Positions 42,509 to 51,105 of a stretch of DNA of 64,000 bases are shown one piece after another (positions within the stretch are counted from its first letter, which is position 1; the number at the start of each line of letters is the position of its first letter). The stretch lies in the NCBI RefSeq assembly GCF_016918855.1, contig NZ_JADKYB010000014.1, forward strand, positions 228,188 through 292,187, given 5' to 3'. The translations under genes were made by a program, and so were the position numbers. Under the pieces are notes generated by a model. That model had not been told where the DNA came from. It saw only the letters and a list, made by a program, of their open reading frames with translations, and ran no database searches. This DNA is from Actinacidiphila acididurans (GTDB lineage: Bacteria; Actinomycetota; Actinomycetes; Streptomycetales; Streptomycetaceae).

Positions 42509-42572
42509 CTCGACCGGCTCTGCGCGGACCGGCCCCGAGCGACGTCTGCTCCCAGGGGCAGGTCCGGCCGGG

Positions 42573-43010
42573 CTACGCGCAGATCAGTTCCTTGACGCCC
42601 TGGAACGCCTCGTACTCCGCCTTCTGGTCCACCGGGAGCTGGTAGAAGCCCGCGGCGATCTTGGGGACGGACGGGATGACGGTGAGGCGGAAGTTCTGGC
42701 CGTCCTTGGTCGCGATGTGGAAGCGGCCCTGGAGGTCGCGCTTCTTCACGGTGCCGCGGTTGGCGTCGGTGATCGCGACGGGCGCACCGGCGATGATCCG
42801 GCCGTTCTTCTCGTCGACCGGGAGGATCACCAGTTCGGTGCTGCCCGGGCGGAAGCCGACGGCGTAGTTGTGGATAGTGGTGCTGCGGTAGACGATGAAG
42901 TTCTTCTGCTTCATGTCCGAGGCATAGACCTTGGTGTACTCGGCGCCGCCCGGGACGGCCGCGTCGAAGGCCGCGTGGATCGCCGCCTTGAGTTCTTCCT
43001 TGCTCGCCAC
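42573..43010 (-). CDS. hypothetical protein, 145 residues
   Basis: Starts at the GTG at 43010 with aaagggg about seven bases upstream. The sequence is soluble and mixed alpha/beta: an N-terminal helix (KEELKAAIHAAFDAAVPGG), then strands (TKVYASDMKQKNFIVYRSTT, VGFRPGSTELVILPVD, LQGRFHIATKDGQNFRLTVI) and VDQKAEYEAFQGVKELICA at the end. No signal peptide, membrane segment or catalytic motif stands out. It converges on brxHI and is not part of that operon. I do not recognise the family. Confidence 0.75.
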   Translation of the reverse strand: MASKEELKAAIHAAFDAAVPGGAEYTKVYASDMKQKNFIVYRSTTIHNYAVGFRPGSTELVILPVDEKNGRIIAGAPVAITDANRGTVKKRDLQGRFHIATKDGQNFRLTVIPSVPKIAAGFYQLPVDQKAEYEAFQGVKELICA

Positions 43011-43249
43011 TGTGCATCCCCTTTGTGCTGCTCCGGACTGGGAAACGGCGTTGACTGTACAGCCAGCCAGCCGTAAATCCCAATCCCAACTGACGTGTTC
43101 GGACGGGCAGTTGGCGGAGGCGGCCACCCGGTCCGGGGAAGGCGGGACGGGTGGGGCGACAATGGTGGGGCCCGGAGCCGACCGACTGCCCGGGCGCCGG
43201 GCAGGGACGTACGCACCGGCCGGGACGTCGGCGGGAGTGAGGAGACGGG

Positions 43250-44005
43250 GTGTCGCCGCGGTCGCCGGAGGCCAACGAGGAATTGCGGGCCCAGTCGCGC
43301 GAGCGGATCCTCGCGGCGGCCCTGGAGGTCTTCGCCGAGAAGGGCTACCACGACGCCACGATCTCCGACATCACCGCACGGGCGGGGGTCTCGCGCGGCC
43401 TGCTCACGTACTACTTCCCCGGCAAGCAGAACCTGGTGGACGAGCTCCTCGACCGCTACCTGGACGAGGTCGCCGCGATCATCGACGTGACCGGCAGCCC
43501 GGACGAGCGACTGGCCGCGATCATCGACCGGATCATGATCGCCGCGGCGACCACGGTGCCGGTGCAGCGGATGGCGCTCAGCCTGGTGGTCAACCCGGCC
43601 ACCCACCCGCGGTTCGCCGCGGCGGAGGCCCGTAAGGAACACCGGGTGATCGCCCTGGAGGACGGCCTGCGCGACCTCTTCGCCGCCCGCGGCGCGGCGG
43701 ACCCGGCCCTCGAGGAAGTGCTCCTGCGCAGCGTGCTGGAGGGCGTCGTCTTCAAGACCGCGGTCTACACCGACCAGTACCCGGTCGAGCGGATCCGGCG
43801 CCGGCTGTACGAGCTGTACAGTCTTCCGGAGCCCACCGCCGACCTCCTTGCGCCGGACGCCCCGGAACCCTCGGAGCCCGCGGAACCGCCGGACCCCTCG
43901 GAGGCGTCGGAGTCTTCGACGGGCCCGGGCCCTCTGGAGGCCCCGGACGGGCCGGACCTGCCTCCGGTGGGCCGTATGCGGGCCTCCCGGCCACCCAGGG
44001 CATAG
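43250..44005 (+). CDS. TetR-family regulator with acidic low-complexity tail
   Basis: 251 residues. The helix-turn-helix is SRERILAAALEVFAEKGYHD, ISDITARAGVSRGLLTYYFP. The ligand domain extends to about residue 195. The last 50 residues are Pro/Glu/Ser/Asp-rich (PEPSEPAEPPDPSEASESS) and unusual for the family. The GTG at 43250 has gaggag about seven bases before it. It lies 128 bases ahead of the L,D-transpeptidase gene on the same strand; no clear target site was seen. Confidence 0.88.
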   Translation: MSPRSPEANEELRAQSRERILAAALEVFAEKGYHDATISDITARAGVSRGLLTYYFPGKQNLVDELLDRYLDEVAAIIDVTGSPDERLAAIIDRIMIAAATTVPVQRMALSLVVNPATHPRFAAAEARKEHRVIALEDGLRDLFAARGAADPALEEVLLRSVLEGVVFKTAVYTDQYPVERIRRRLYELYSLPEPTADLLAPDAPEPSEPAEPPDPSEASESSTGPGPLEAPDGPDLPPVGRMRASRPPRA

Positions 44006-44133
44006 CCGCCCCGGCCACCGACGGACTTGGCCAACCTTTTGTCCTCGAACGGCGGTTGCCGGGAGCAGACGGGCTGCACAACGGAGTTGCACCCGGTGGG
44101 AACGAACGCAAGCAAGAACATGATCGGAGCGGT

Positions 44134-45123
44134 GTGGTGGGTCGGATCAGCAGAACGGTCGGAGCGGCGGCGCTGACGGGTGCGGTCCTGTGGGGGGCCA
44201 CGGCCTGCGGCGGCAACGCCTCGGCCACGGGGACCCCGGCGGCGAAGGCCGGCGGCACCTCGACCGCTACGGCATCCGCCGCCACCCCCAAGCCGAGCAC
44301 GTCGCCCACCCCGTCCGGCCCCCCGATGCTGCTGAACTCCATAGCCCCCGCCGACGGCAGCACCGTCGGCGTCGCGATGCCCATCTCGATCGTCTTCACC
44401 AAGTCGGTGGCGACCTCCGCCCGGCGCGGCGTCGAGCAGCACCTGAAGGTCACGACCTCGACCCCGGTCACCGGTGCCTGGCACTGGTTCAGCGGCACCC
44501 GCGTGGACTTCCGGCCGCAGACGTACTGGAAGCCCGGCACCAAGGTCACCCTGGACGCCGAGCTGGCCGGCGTCCCCGACGGCCACGGCGACTACGGCAC
44601 CCACGCCTACAAGCACGCCTTCACCATCGGGTCCGACACCGAGACCACGGTGGACGTGCCCGGCCACACCATGAAGGTCTACCGGGCCGGCGCGCTGGTG
44701 AAGACGCTGCCCATCGACGCCGGCAGCTCGAGCTGGCCCTCCTGGGACGGCACGATGGCCGTGATCGACAAGCAGCGCACGGTCGAGATGAAGTCCTGCA
44801 GCGTCGGCATCAGCTGCGACAAGAACAGCCCCAACTACTACGACCTGACGCTGCCCTGGGACGTCCACCTCACCTACTCGGGCACCTACGTCCACTACTC
44901 CACCGGCGACCCGTACCCCGGCCACAGCGTCGGCTCGCACGGCTGCGTCCACCTGTCGATGGCCAACGCCAAGTGGTTCTACGACTACGTCGAGCAGGGC
45001 GACCCGATCACCATCACCGGCTCCCCGCGCGGCAAGGCGGACGCGGACAACGGCTACGCCTCCTTCAACCTGTCCTGGTCCCAGTGGCTGGCGAAGAGCG
45101 CGGCGGGCGCGCAGCAGGTGTAG
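44134..45123 (+). CDS. L,D-transpeptidase lipoprotein with Ig-like domain
   Basis: 329 residues. Signal and lipobox GATAC (Cys near residue 19), a Ser/Thr/Pro linker, an Ig-like domain (MLLNSIAPADGSTVGVAMPI to KHAFTIG), then the YkuD catalytic domain with the active-site Cys in HSVGSHGCVHLSMANAKWF. This is the layout of mycobacterial LdtMt2-type enzymes, which make 3-3 crosslinks in peptidoglycan outside the membrane. The GTG at 44134 or the adjacent one at 44137 is the start, as ggag lies just upstream; the longer frame to 44056 has no signal-like start. It converges on the lipoprotein gene that follows. Confidence 0.9.
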   Translation: MVGRISRTVGAAALTGAVLWGATACGGNASATGTPAAKAGGTSTATASAATPKPSTSPTPSGPPMLLNSIAPADGSTVGVAMPISIVFTKSVATSARRGVEQHLKVTTSTPVTGAWHWFSGTRVDFRPQTYWKPGTKVTLDAELAGVPDGHGDYGTHAYKHAFTIGSDTETTVDVPGHTMKVYRAGALVKTLPIDAGSSSWPSWDGTMAVIDKQRTVEMKSCSVGISCDKNSPNYYDLTLPWDVHLTYSGTYVHYSTGDPYPGHSVGSHGCVHLSMANAKWFYDYVEQGDPITITGSPRGKADADNGYASFNLSWSQWLAKSAAGAQQV

Positions 45124-45141
45124 CGGAGCCGGTCCTGTCTC

Positions 45142-46047
45142 TCAGGGCAGCTTCGCGAGCTGGGCCTTGACCACGTCCATGGGCAGGGACGCGGTCCGTC
45201 CGGGGAAGGCCATCACCTGGAACCAGGCGAGGACCGACCCTTTGCGGACCAGGAGGTAGTGGAAGGGGGCGTAGAGGGTTCCCGCGTCGGTGCCTTGGCC
45301 GGTGCCGTCGTCGGCGGGGACCTTCTGCATGATCCCGTACTCGACGGCCTCGTCGCCCAGCCGCGGGTCGGGCAGCACCTGGGGGTGCTCGAAGCTCATG
45401 CCGTCGCCCATCGGCACGGCGTACGACGTGCACCCGGGCAGCGCCGCCCGCAGCTCGGCCAGCACCTTGTGCGCGTCCTGCGGCCGGTACGCGATCAGGG
45501 ACACCTCCACCGTGTTGCCGGGCCCCGAGATCATGTCGTCGGCGCGGGCGTGCTGCGGGTACTCGCCGGCCTGCTGGCTGTTCTCGTACACGAGCTGGCA
45601 CCCCGCCGGGGACACCCGCGGCAGCCTGCTGCCGACCATCAGGCTGACCGGCATCTCCGTGCCCGTCGACGTACGGCCTGCCGTCGTCGAGATGTCGTCG
45701 CCCGGCACGTCCTTGGGCGTCAGCACGTACGAGTCGATCTCCCGCTGGCTCACCAGGTGATCCCGGTTGCGGCTGGGCGGCCCGCTGCGGACGGCGGGCG
45801 TATCGCTCGGGACCGCGTACGGCGAGGCGGTGGCCTTCCCCGACGTCCCCGACTTCCCCTCCGCCGCGCCGGGTGACGCGCTCCCCGCCGATACGGAGGG
45901 CGTCGGGGATCCGGTGCCGGAACCGCGCGCCGCCGGCTTCCCGGCCGCGCTCGTACCGCCCCCGCCCCCGCACCCGGACACCGCGCCCACCATCACCGCG
46001 ACCGTCGAGACCGCCACCAGGGCACGCCCCACCCGCCCACCGACCAT
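45142..46047 (-). CDS. lipoprotein of unknown function
   Basis: 301 residues from the ATG at 46047, which has an aggggtgggg site right upstream. The lipobox VSGCG (Cys near 26) is followed by a Gly/Ser/Ala-rich linker of about 60 residues, then a domain with SQREIDSYVLTPKDVPGDDI, CQLVYENSQQAGEY and TVEVSLIAYRPQDAHKVLAE. The segment YVLTPKDVPG and two Cys recall extracellular sensor domains of actinobacterial kinases such as PknH, but the match is loose. Surface-located; function not assigned. Confidence 0.75.
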   Translation of the reverse strand: MVGGRVGRALVAVSTVAVMVGAVSGCGGGGGTSAAGKPAARGSGTGSPTPSVSAGSASPGAAEGKSGTSGKATASPYAVPSDTPAVRSGPPSRNRDHLVSQREIDSYVLTPKDVPGDDISTTAGRTSTGTEMPVSLMVGSRLPRVSPAGCQLVYENSQQAGEYPQHARADDMISGPGNTVEVSLIAYRPQDAHKVLAELRAALPGCTSYAVPMGDGMSFEHPQVLPDPRLGDEAVEYGIMQKVPADDGTGQGTDAGTLYAPFHYLLVRKGSVLAWFQVMAFPGRTASLPMDVVKAQLAKLP

Positions 46048-46188
46048 TCCCCACCCCTGAGCCCGAGCCGAACACACCGCGGCACAATCGGCCGCGAACG
46101 CTTGAACGCTGCATTCAACACGTGATCACGCTGTCCGCGCCACCGATCTTCGGGCGCCGGCTCGTAGGAGGTCGGGAGCCGTCAGGTC

Positions 46189-46953
46189 TCAGGACGTGGC
46201 ACCGCCGTCGACGACGAGGTCGTGGCCGACCACGAACCGGGAATCGTCGGAGGCCAGCCAGAGCACGGCGGCGGCGACCTCGGCGGGATCGCTGACACGG
46301 CCGGCGGGGACCGCGGAGGCGATACGGGCGTCGCGGTCGGCCCGGGTCTCGCCGGGCCGGTACGACATCGGGGTGTCGCTCGCGCCGGGGCTGACGGCGT
46401 TGATCCGGATCCCGTCGCCGATGTGGTCGCGGGCGGCGGTGCGGGTGAGCGCGCTGACCGCGGCCTTGGACGCGGCGTAGGCGGCCATGCCGGGGCGGCG
46501 GACGTGGGCCCCGATGTTGGACGCCATGTTGACGATGACGCCGCCGCCGTGGGCGCGCATGTGACGGATCTCGTGCTTCATCGTCAGGAACACGCCGGTC
46601 AGGTTCACCTCCAGCACCGCCGTCCACGCGTCCGGGTCCAGGTCGGCGACGGGGGCGCCGGTGCCGAAGACGCCCGCGTTGTTGAAGGCCACGTGGAGCC
46701 CGCCGTGCCGGCGTACGACCTCGTCCACCATCGCGGCCACCTGCCCGGAATCGGTGACGTCCACCGTGACGCGGTCGACCTCGCCGCCGCCGGTGGGACG
46801 GATGCGGCCGGCCGCCTCGGCCAGCTTGGCGGGAGTACGGCCGGCCAGCACCACGGTCGCCCCCTGGTCGGCGAATGCCTGCGCGGTGCTCACCGCGATG
46901 ACTCCCCCGCCTCCGGTGATCAGTACGACCTTGCCGTCGAAACGCGCACTCAT
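46189..46953 (-). CDS. short-chain dehydrogenase/reductase
   Basis: 254 residues of the classical SDR type. The nucleotide loop is KVVLITGGGGVIAVSTAQ, where the usual GxxxGIG is altered to GGGGVIA. NNAGVFG, the catalytic Ser in NMASNIGA and YAASK are present, and the end VVGHDLVVDGGATS is typical. Asp at the end of the second strand is replaced by GRTPAKL, which favours NADPH. Substrate unknown. It has its own upstream ACGATCGGT element, matching the palindrome in front of the neighbouring TetR gene, so it is a likely target of that regulator. Confidence 0.9.
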   Translation of the reverse strand: MSARFDGKVVLITGGGGVIAVSTAQAFADQGATVVLAGRTPAKLAEAAGRIRPTGGGEVDRVTVDVTDSGQVAAMVDEVVRRHGGLHVAFNNAGVFGTGAPVADLDPDAWTAVLEVNLTGVFLTMKHEIRHMRAHGGGVIVNMASNIGAHVRRPGMAAYAASKAAVSALTRTAARDHIGDGIRINAVSPGASDTPMSYRPGETRADRDARIASAVPAGRVSDPAEVAAAVLWLASDDSRFVVGHDLVVDGGATS

Positions 46954-46969
46954 GCCGGCCTCAATTCCA

Positions 46970-46982
46970 GAACGATCGGTAT
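46970..46982. promoter_or_regulatory. half-matching operator in front of the SDR gene
   Basis: GAACGATCGGTAT shares the core CGATCGGT with the palindrome at 47641-47652. It lies 17 bases upstream of the SDR start. Confidence 0.45.
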
Positions 46983-47000
46983 CCTATGAGGGCAGGAAGA

Positions 47001-47037
47001 AACCCCGGCGCAGGCCGCGGGGGACGATCCCGGGGTT
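47001..47037 (-). terminator. hairpin at the end of the TetR gene
   Basis: AACCCCGG and CCGGGGTT form arms around about 21 bases that can pair further (gcaggccgc). It overlaps the TetR stop codon and would separate that transcript from the SDR gene. Confidence 0.5.
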
Positions 47038-47618
47038 CAGCCGAGCAGTGACACCGCCACCGCGGCCGCGTCGCGCAGCCGTACGGCGGCATCGGGCGTG
47101 CGTTCGAGCACCCGCACCCCCTGGAGGAACACCAGCAGGAACCGCGCCAGCGCCCGCGGATCGGCCTCCGGCGCCAATTCGCCCTGCGCCCGCGCGCGCA
47201 GCAGAGCCGACGTCAGCGTGGTCTCCAGGTGCGCCCAACTGGTCTCCACCAGCCGGGCCACGCCGACGTCCCGGGCCGCCAGCTCCACCGCGCTGTTGAC
47301 CACCATGCACCCCATGTGCCGGTCGTCGTCCGCGGCCTCGTCGACGTAACGGCCGATCAGCGCCTTCACCGCCGGTACGACCGGCCCGGGCCGCGACAGG
47401 TCCGCCATGATCCTCGGGTCGGTGCGGTCCAGATACCGCCGCAGCGCCTTCGCGAAGAACTCCTGCTTGCCGCCGAAGGTCGCGTAGATGCTCGCCTTGG
47501 CCACCCCCAGGTGCTCGACGAGATCCGCCATCGACGTCGCCTCGTACCCGCGCTCCCAGAACAGCTCCAGCGCCCGGTCCAACGCCACGCCCGGGTCGAA
47601 CTCCTTGCTCCTCGCCAT
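47037..47618 (-). CDS. TetR-family regulator
   Basis: 193 residues. The N-terminal part reads FDPGVALDRALELFWERGYE, MADLVEHLGVAKASIYATFG, GKQEFFAKAL; the C-terminal ligand domain matches the TetR_C group found with SDR or oxidoreductase genes (HMGCMVVNSAVELAARD). It sits just upstream of the SDR gene on the same strand and behind a perfect palindrome, and is probably an autorepressor that also controls the SDR. It is divergent from the gas-vesicle operon, so an effect on that promoter is possible. Confidence 0.9.
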   Translation of the reverse strand: MARSKEFDPGVALDRALELFWERGYEATSMADLVEHLGVAKASIYATFGGKQEFFAKALRRYLDRTDPRIMADLSRPGPVVPAVKALIGRYVDEAADDDRHMGCMVVNSAVELAARDVGVARLVETSWAHLETTLTSALLRARAQGELAPEADPRALARFLLVFLQGVRVLERTPDAAVRLRDAAAVAVSLLG

Positions 47619-47640
47619 GCGGTGACCCTAACGACATCGA

Positions 47641-47652
47641 GACCGATCGGTC
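47641..47652. promoter_or_regulatory. perfect palindrome GACCGATCGGTC
   Basis: Twelve-base perfect palindrome 22 bases upstream of the TetR start. It is a strong candidate operator because the same core stands before the SDR gene. Confidence 0.6.
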
Positions 47653-47737
47653 AAAAAAGAGGGCTCGCCGTCCCGGCCGCACTTCGGTTGGCCCAGCACG
47701 GCGTGCGCCGCCGCCGCACCCTTCGGAGACTGAGCCC

Positions 47738-48052
47738 ATGGCAGAACAGCGCACCCGCACGGCAACCCGTAGGGACACCGACCGCTCGGCGAAGGTGTCG
47801 AGTGCGGCGGAAGCGGCCCGCGCGGCCCGGGACAGCCTGGCCGAGCTCATCGACCACCGGGTGGAGGGCAGTTCGCAAGTGTGCCGCTCCGACGACCACG
47901 GCTGGCTGGTCGGCGTCGAGGTGCTGGAGGTCCCCCGTATCCCGGACACGATCAGCCTCATGGCCACGTACGAAGTACAGCTGGGCGACGACGGCGCACT
48001 GCGCGGCTACCGCAGGGTGCGCCGCTACCGGCGTGGTGACGCCGACGACTGA
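47738..48052 (+). CDS. gvpO: gas vesicle protein GvpO
   Basis: 104 residues. A charged start (RTRTATRRDTDR) leads into the GvpO domain: ARDSLAELIDHRVEGSSQVC, GWLVGVEVLEVPRIPDTISL, MATYEVQLGDDGALRGYRR. GvpO is an accessory protein needed for gas vesicle assembly in haloarchaea and is the usual first gene of Streptomyces gvp clusters. The ATG has ggag ten bases upstream. It heads the operon gvpO-A-F-G-J-L-S-K. Confidence 0.92.
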   Translation: MAEQRTRTATRRDTDRSAKVSSAAEAARAARDSLAELIDHRVEGSSQVCRSDDHGWLVGVEVLEVPRIPDTISLMATYEVQLGDDGALRGYRRVRRYRRGDADD

Positions 48053-48091
48053 GCGCTTCCCGACAGCAGCGAACGAAGGAGCGGTGTCCCC

Positions 48092-48574
48092 GTGACGGTC
48101 ATCACCGATGGAGTCGTCTGCGCCCCTCGCGCAGGCACCCTTTACGACGTTCTGGATCTCATCCTCGACCGCGGCATCGTCATCGACGCGTTCGTCCGGG
48201 TCTCCCTCGTAGGCATCGAGATCCTCAAGATCGACGCGCGAATAGTCGTGGCCAGCGTCGACACGTATCTGCGGTTCGCGGAGGTGTGCAACCGCCTGGA
48301 CCTGGAACACGACGCGACCAGCAGGACGGTGCCCGAGCTGTTCGGCGGCGCCGGCGCGGGTGCCGGCGCGGCCAAGAGCGCCGGAAAGGCGGGCGCGAAG
48401 AAGGCGGTGCGCTCCGTGGGCGAGAAGGTGAAGGACGCCGTCCCCGGCCACCACGAGGACGGCGACGACGACAGCGACAACGGCGGCGACATCGGCGAGG
48501 AGGAGCCGGCGCCCCGGCGCCGTACCGGCGAAGGCAGCCGCCCGCGCTCCCGGCGGCGCAGTGAGGAGGACTGA
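48092..48574 (+). CDS. gvpA: gas vesicle structural protein GvpA
   Basis: 160 residues. The first 70 are the conserved GvpA fold: LYDVLDLILDRGIVIDAFVR, VSLVGIEILKIDARIVVASV, DTYLRFAEVCNRLDL. This amphipathic segment builds the vesicle wall. The remaining 90 residues are an extension: Ala/Gly/Lys-rich, then strongly acidic, then Arg-rich (RPRSRRRSEED). Long tails are common on Streptomyces GvpA but absent from cyanobacterial GvpA, and probably stay outside the rib. The GTG at 48092 follows gtgtcccc with gaaggagcg further upstream. Confidence 0.92.
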   Translation: MTVITDGVVCAPRAGTLYDVLDLILDRGIVIDAFVRVSLVGIEILKIDARIVVASVDTYLRFAEVCNRLDLEHDATSRTVPELFGGAGAGAGAAKSAGKAGAKKAVRSVGEKVKDAVPGHHEDGDDDSDNGGDIGEEEPAPRRRTGEGSRPRSRRRSEED

Positions 48575-48577
48575 CCA

Positions 48578-49306
48578 GTGAGCCTGTACGTCTACGGCGT
48601 GACCAGGGGCTCCGTGCCCCCGCCCACCGGCCTGCGCGGGGTGGGCGCCCCCGCGGCGCAGGTCAGGACGCTGGCGGCCGACGACCTCGCGGTGGCGGTG
48701 AGCGCGGCTCCCGCCCGGCTCCGCGCCTACCGCAGGGACCTGCAGGCCCACCAGGACGTCCTGACCGCCCTCGCCCGCAGTGGCCCCGTACTGCCGATGC
48801 GCTTCGGCGTGGTGACGGACGGCGAGGAGCCCGTCCTCGCCCGGCTGACGGCCGGACGGGCGGACTATCTCGCGGCGCTCGACCGTATCGAGGGCCATGT
48901 GGAGATGAACGTCAAGGCACACGCCGTGGAGGACGGCCTGGCCGACATCGTGCGCCAGGACCCGCGGGTACGGTCGCTGCGCCAGGAGGCACGCCGCCGG
49001 CCCGGGTACGCGGCGAACATCCGCCTCGGCGAAGCGGTGGCGGCGGCCGTCGGGCGACGCGCGGCGCAGGCGGGCGTGGAGGTGCTGACCGCGCTCACCG
49101 GCCTCGCCACGGAAACCGTACGGGGAACGGAGCCCGCGGGCTGCGCGCTCAACGCGTCCTTCCTGGTGGCGGAGGGCGACGTGGCGCGGTTCCACGCGGC
49201 GGTCGCGGCGCTCGCCGTCCTGCACACGGGTCAGGTCACCCTTCAGGTCACCGGCCCGCTGCCCTGCTACAGCTTCGCGGTTGCGCCGGCGCCGGCGGCG
49301 GCCTGA
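48578..49306 (+). CDS. gvpF: gas vesicle protein GvpF
   Basis: 242 residues of the GvpL/GvpF family: LYVYGVTRGS at the start, AHQDVLTALARSGPVLPMRF, then VEMNVKAHAVEDGLADI and a second domain ending CYSFAV. GvpF binds GvpA and is thought to prevent its premature aggregation. It starts three bases after gvpA with a gaggagg site inside the gvpA end. A second member of the same family (GvpL) is encoded further on. Confidence 0.92.
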   Translation: MSLYVYGVTRGSVPPPTGLRGVGAPAAQVRTLAADDLAVAVSAAPARLRAYRRDLQAHQDVLTALARSGPVLPMRFGVVTDGEEPVLARLTAGRADYLAALDRIEGHVEMNVKAHAVEDGLADIVRQDPRVRSLRQEARRRPGYAANIRLGEAVAAAVGRRAAQAGVEVLTALTGLATETVRGTEPAGCALNASFLVAEGDVARFHAAVAALAVLHTGQVTLQVTGPLPCYSFAVAPAPAAA

Positions 49307-49323
49307 CATGGGACCGGCCTGAG

Positions 49324-49587
49324 ATGGGACTGCTCAAGGGATTGCTGCTGCTGCCGCTCGCGCCCGTGCAGGGCGTCTCCTGGGTGGCGGACGTCGTCCT
49401 GGACGCGGCGGAACGGGAGCTGTACGACCCGGCGGTCGTCCACGCTCGACTCGCCGCGCTCAACCGGGCCTTCGACGACGGTGAGATCGACGCCGAGCAC
49501 TTCGCGGCGGAGGAGGAACGCCTGCTGGACCTGCTCGACCAGCGGCCCCTCGACGCCCATCGCCCCGGGCTCGGAGGTATGCGCTGA
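49324..49587 (+). CDS. gvpG: gas vesicle protein GvpG
   Basis: 87 residues: LLLLPLAPVQGVSWVADVVL, DAAERELYDPAVVHARLAAL, then FDDGEIDAEHFAAEEERLLD. The hydrophobic start and acidic helical rest match GvpG, an accessory assembly protein. It shares one base with the next gene (TGATG). Confidence 0.92.
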   Translation: MGLLKGLLLLPLAPVQGVSWVADVVLDAAERELYDPAVVHARLAALNRAFDDGEIDAEHFAAEEERLLDLLDQRPLDAHRPGLGGMR

Positions 49588-49997
49588 TGGACAACACGTC
49601 GGTCAGGATGGCGGTTTCCGGGACGGCACAGCTCGACGTCCCGGAAACGAACCCCGCCGCGTACACCCCGGGTCCCGCCACCACCAGTCTCGCGGAGATC
49701 CTGGAACGGATCCTCGACAAGGGCATCGTGATCGCCGGCGACATCAAGATCGATCTCCTCGACATCGAGCTGCTCACGATCCGCCTGCGCCTGTTCGTCT
49801 CCTCGGTGGAAACCGCCCGCAAGGCGGGCATCGACTGGTGGACGACCGATCCCGCGCTGTCGTCGCGTGCGGCGGAACACGCGCTCGCCCGGGAGAACGA
49901 GGAGTTGCGCGAACGCCTGAAAGAGCTGGAACAGAGCGGGTCGGGCAGCGGTGCGTCACGCAGTGGCGGGAGCGCGAAGGAGAAGGAGCGCACGTGA
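49587..49997 (+). CDS. gvpJ: gas vesicle protein GvpJ (GvpA-like minor protein)
   Basis: 136 residues. A GvpA-like core (LAEILERILDKGIVIAGDIK, IDLLDIELLTIRLRLFVSSV) is flanked by a 35-residue start and a C-terminal coiled coil with a Ser/Gly/Lys tail (ENEELRERLKELEQSGSGSG). GvpJ is a minor GvpA-like protein thought to nucleate or cap the vesicle. Gene order gives the name J; S-type assignment is the alternative. It overlaps gvpL by four bases. Confidence 0.88.
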   Translation: MDNTSVRMAVSGTAQLDVPETNPAAYTPGPATTSLAEILERILDKGIVIAGDIKIDLLDIELLTIRLRLFVSSVETARKAGIDWWTTDPALSSRAAEHALARENEELRERLKELEQSGSGSGASRSGGSAKEKERT

Positions 49998-50863
49998 CCT
50001 CGACAGCCGCCGCCCGCAGCACGTCCCTCCTGTGCGTCTTCGCGATCTGCCGGAGCCGTACGGCCGCGGGACTACCTGCTGAGCTGCCCACCGGGCTGCC
50101 CGCCGGCACCGGCCATGCCCGGGGTGGACCGCTCACCGTACTGCCGATCGGAGACTCGCTGGCGGCCTTGGTGCAGGAGGTGCCCGCGGAGGAGTTCACG
50201 GAGCAGGCCCTCCAGCAACGCCTCGCGGATCAGAGCACGTTGGAAGCCTGCGCCCGCGCGCATCACGCGGCCGTGTCCGCCGCCGCAGCGCTCGGCCCGG
50301 TCGTCCCGCTGCCCCTCGCGACCCTGTTCACCGACCGTCACCGGGCCCGGTCCGTACTCGCCGAAAGCCTCGAGCGGTTCCACCGCGTGCTGAACCGTAC
50401 GGAGGGGCGGGTCGAATGGGCCGTCAAGGTCCATCTGCGGCGGGACAGCCGGCCCGCCGCCGAGCCGTCGCCCCCCGAGCCGGCCCCCGCAGGCCCCGGC
50501 GCGGGACGCGCGTACCTCTCGCGGGTGCGCGGCAGGGAGCAGGACCGGCTCTCCCGCCAGGACGCGGCGCGGGCGGCGGCCGCCCGGGTGCACGATGCCG
50601 TACGGGGCGTCGCCGCCGGTTCGGTGCAGCGGCGCCCGCACGGCCCCCGGGTCACCGGGAACGACCGCCTCCAGGTGATGAACGCCGCCTATCTCGTGGA
50701 GGAGGCGAGAGGACCCGAACTGGCCGCGCTCGTACGGATCATGCGCGAGGAAGTCGCGCTTTCCGGCGTGGACGTCGACCTGTCCGGCCCCTGGGTCCCG
50801 TACTCGTTCGCCGAGGACGTCGAGGACGCCGAGGACGCCGAACTCGCCGGGGAGCGGACATGA
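49994..50863 (+). CDS. gvpL: gas vesicle protein GvpL (GvpL/GvpF family)
   Basis: 289 residues: LLCVFAICRSRTAAGLPAEL, then EVPAEEFTEQALQQRLADQS, VVPLPLATLFTD, VEWAVKVHLRR and, near the end, NDRLQVMNAAYLVEEARGPE and WVPYSFA. It is longer than GvpF because of a Pro/Ala-rich insertion at about 155-175. It starts at a GTG overlapping the gvpJ stop. Family members contact GvpA during assembly. Confidence 0.9.
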   Translation: MTSTAAARSTSLLCVFAICRSRTAAGLPAELPTGLPAGTGHARGGPLTVLPIGDSLAALVQEVPAEEFTEQALQQRLADQSTLEACARAHHAAVSAAAALGPVVPLPLATLFTDRHRARSVLAESLERFHRVLNRTEGRVEWAVKVHLRRDSRPAAEPSPPEPAPAGPGAGRAYLSRVRGREQDRLSRQDAARAAAARVHDAVRGVAAGSVQRRPHGPRVTGNDRLQVMNAAYLVEEARGPELAALVRIMREEVALSGVDVDLSGPWVPYSFAEDVEDAEDAELAGERT

Positions 50864-51105
50864 CAGTCGGCGACGTGACGGTGGGCGCCGGAGTCGTCCC
50901 CTGGTCGGGACCGGACGCCGGGGCGCCCCTCGGCGTGCCGCTGGTGGACCTGATCGACCGGGTCCTGGCCACAGGGGTGGTCATCACCGGCGACCTGGTG
51001 ATCGCCATCGCCGAGGTCCCGCTGATCCGGCTCTCCCTGCAAGCCCTCCTGTCGTCGGTCAACGAACGCGTCCCCGCCCCCTGGGCCGACGGAGGCCCCC
51101 TGTGA
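50860..51105 (+). CDS. gvpS: gas vesicle protein GvpS (GvpA-like)
   Basis: 81 residues with a third GvpA-like core: VPLVDLIDRVLATGVVITGD, LVIAIAEVPLIRLSLQALLS. The residues after the core are few. Position between gvpL and gvpK matches gvpS in Streptomyces. It overlaps gvpL and gvpK by four bases each. Confidence 0.88.
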   Translation: MTVGDVTVGAGVVPWSGPDAGAPLGVPLVDLIDRVLATGVVITGDLVIAIAEVPLIRLSLQALLSSVNERVPAPWADGGPL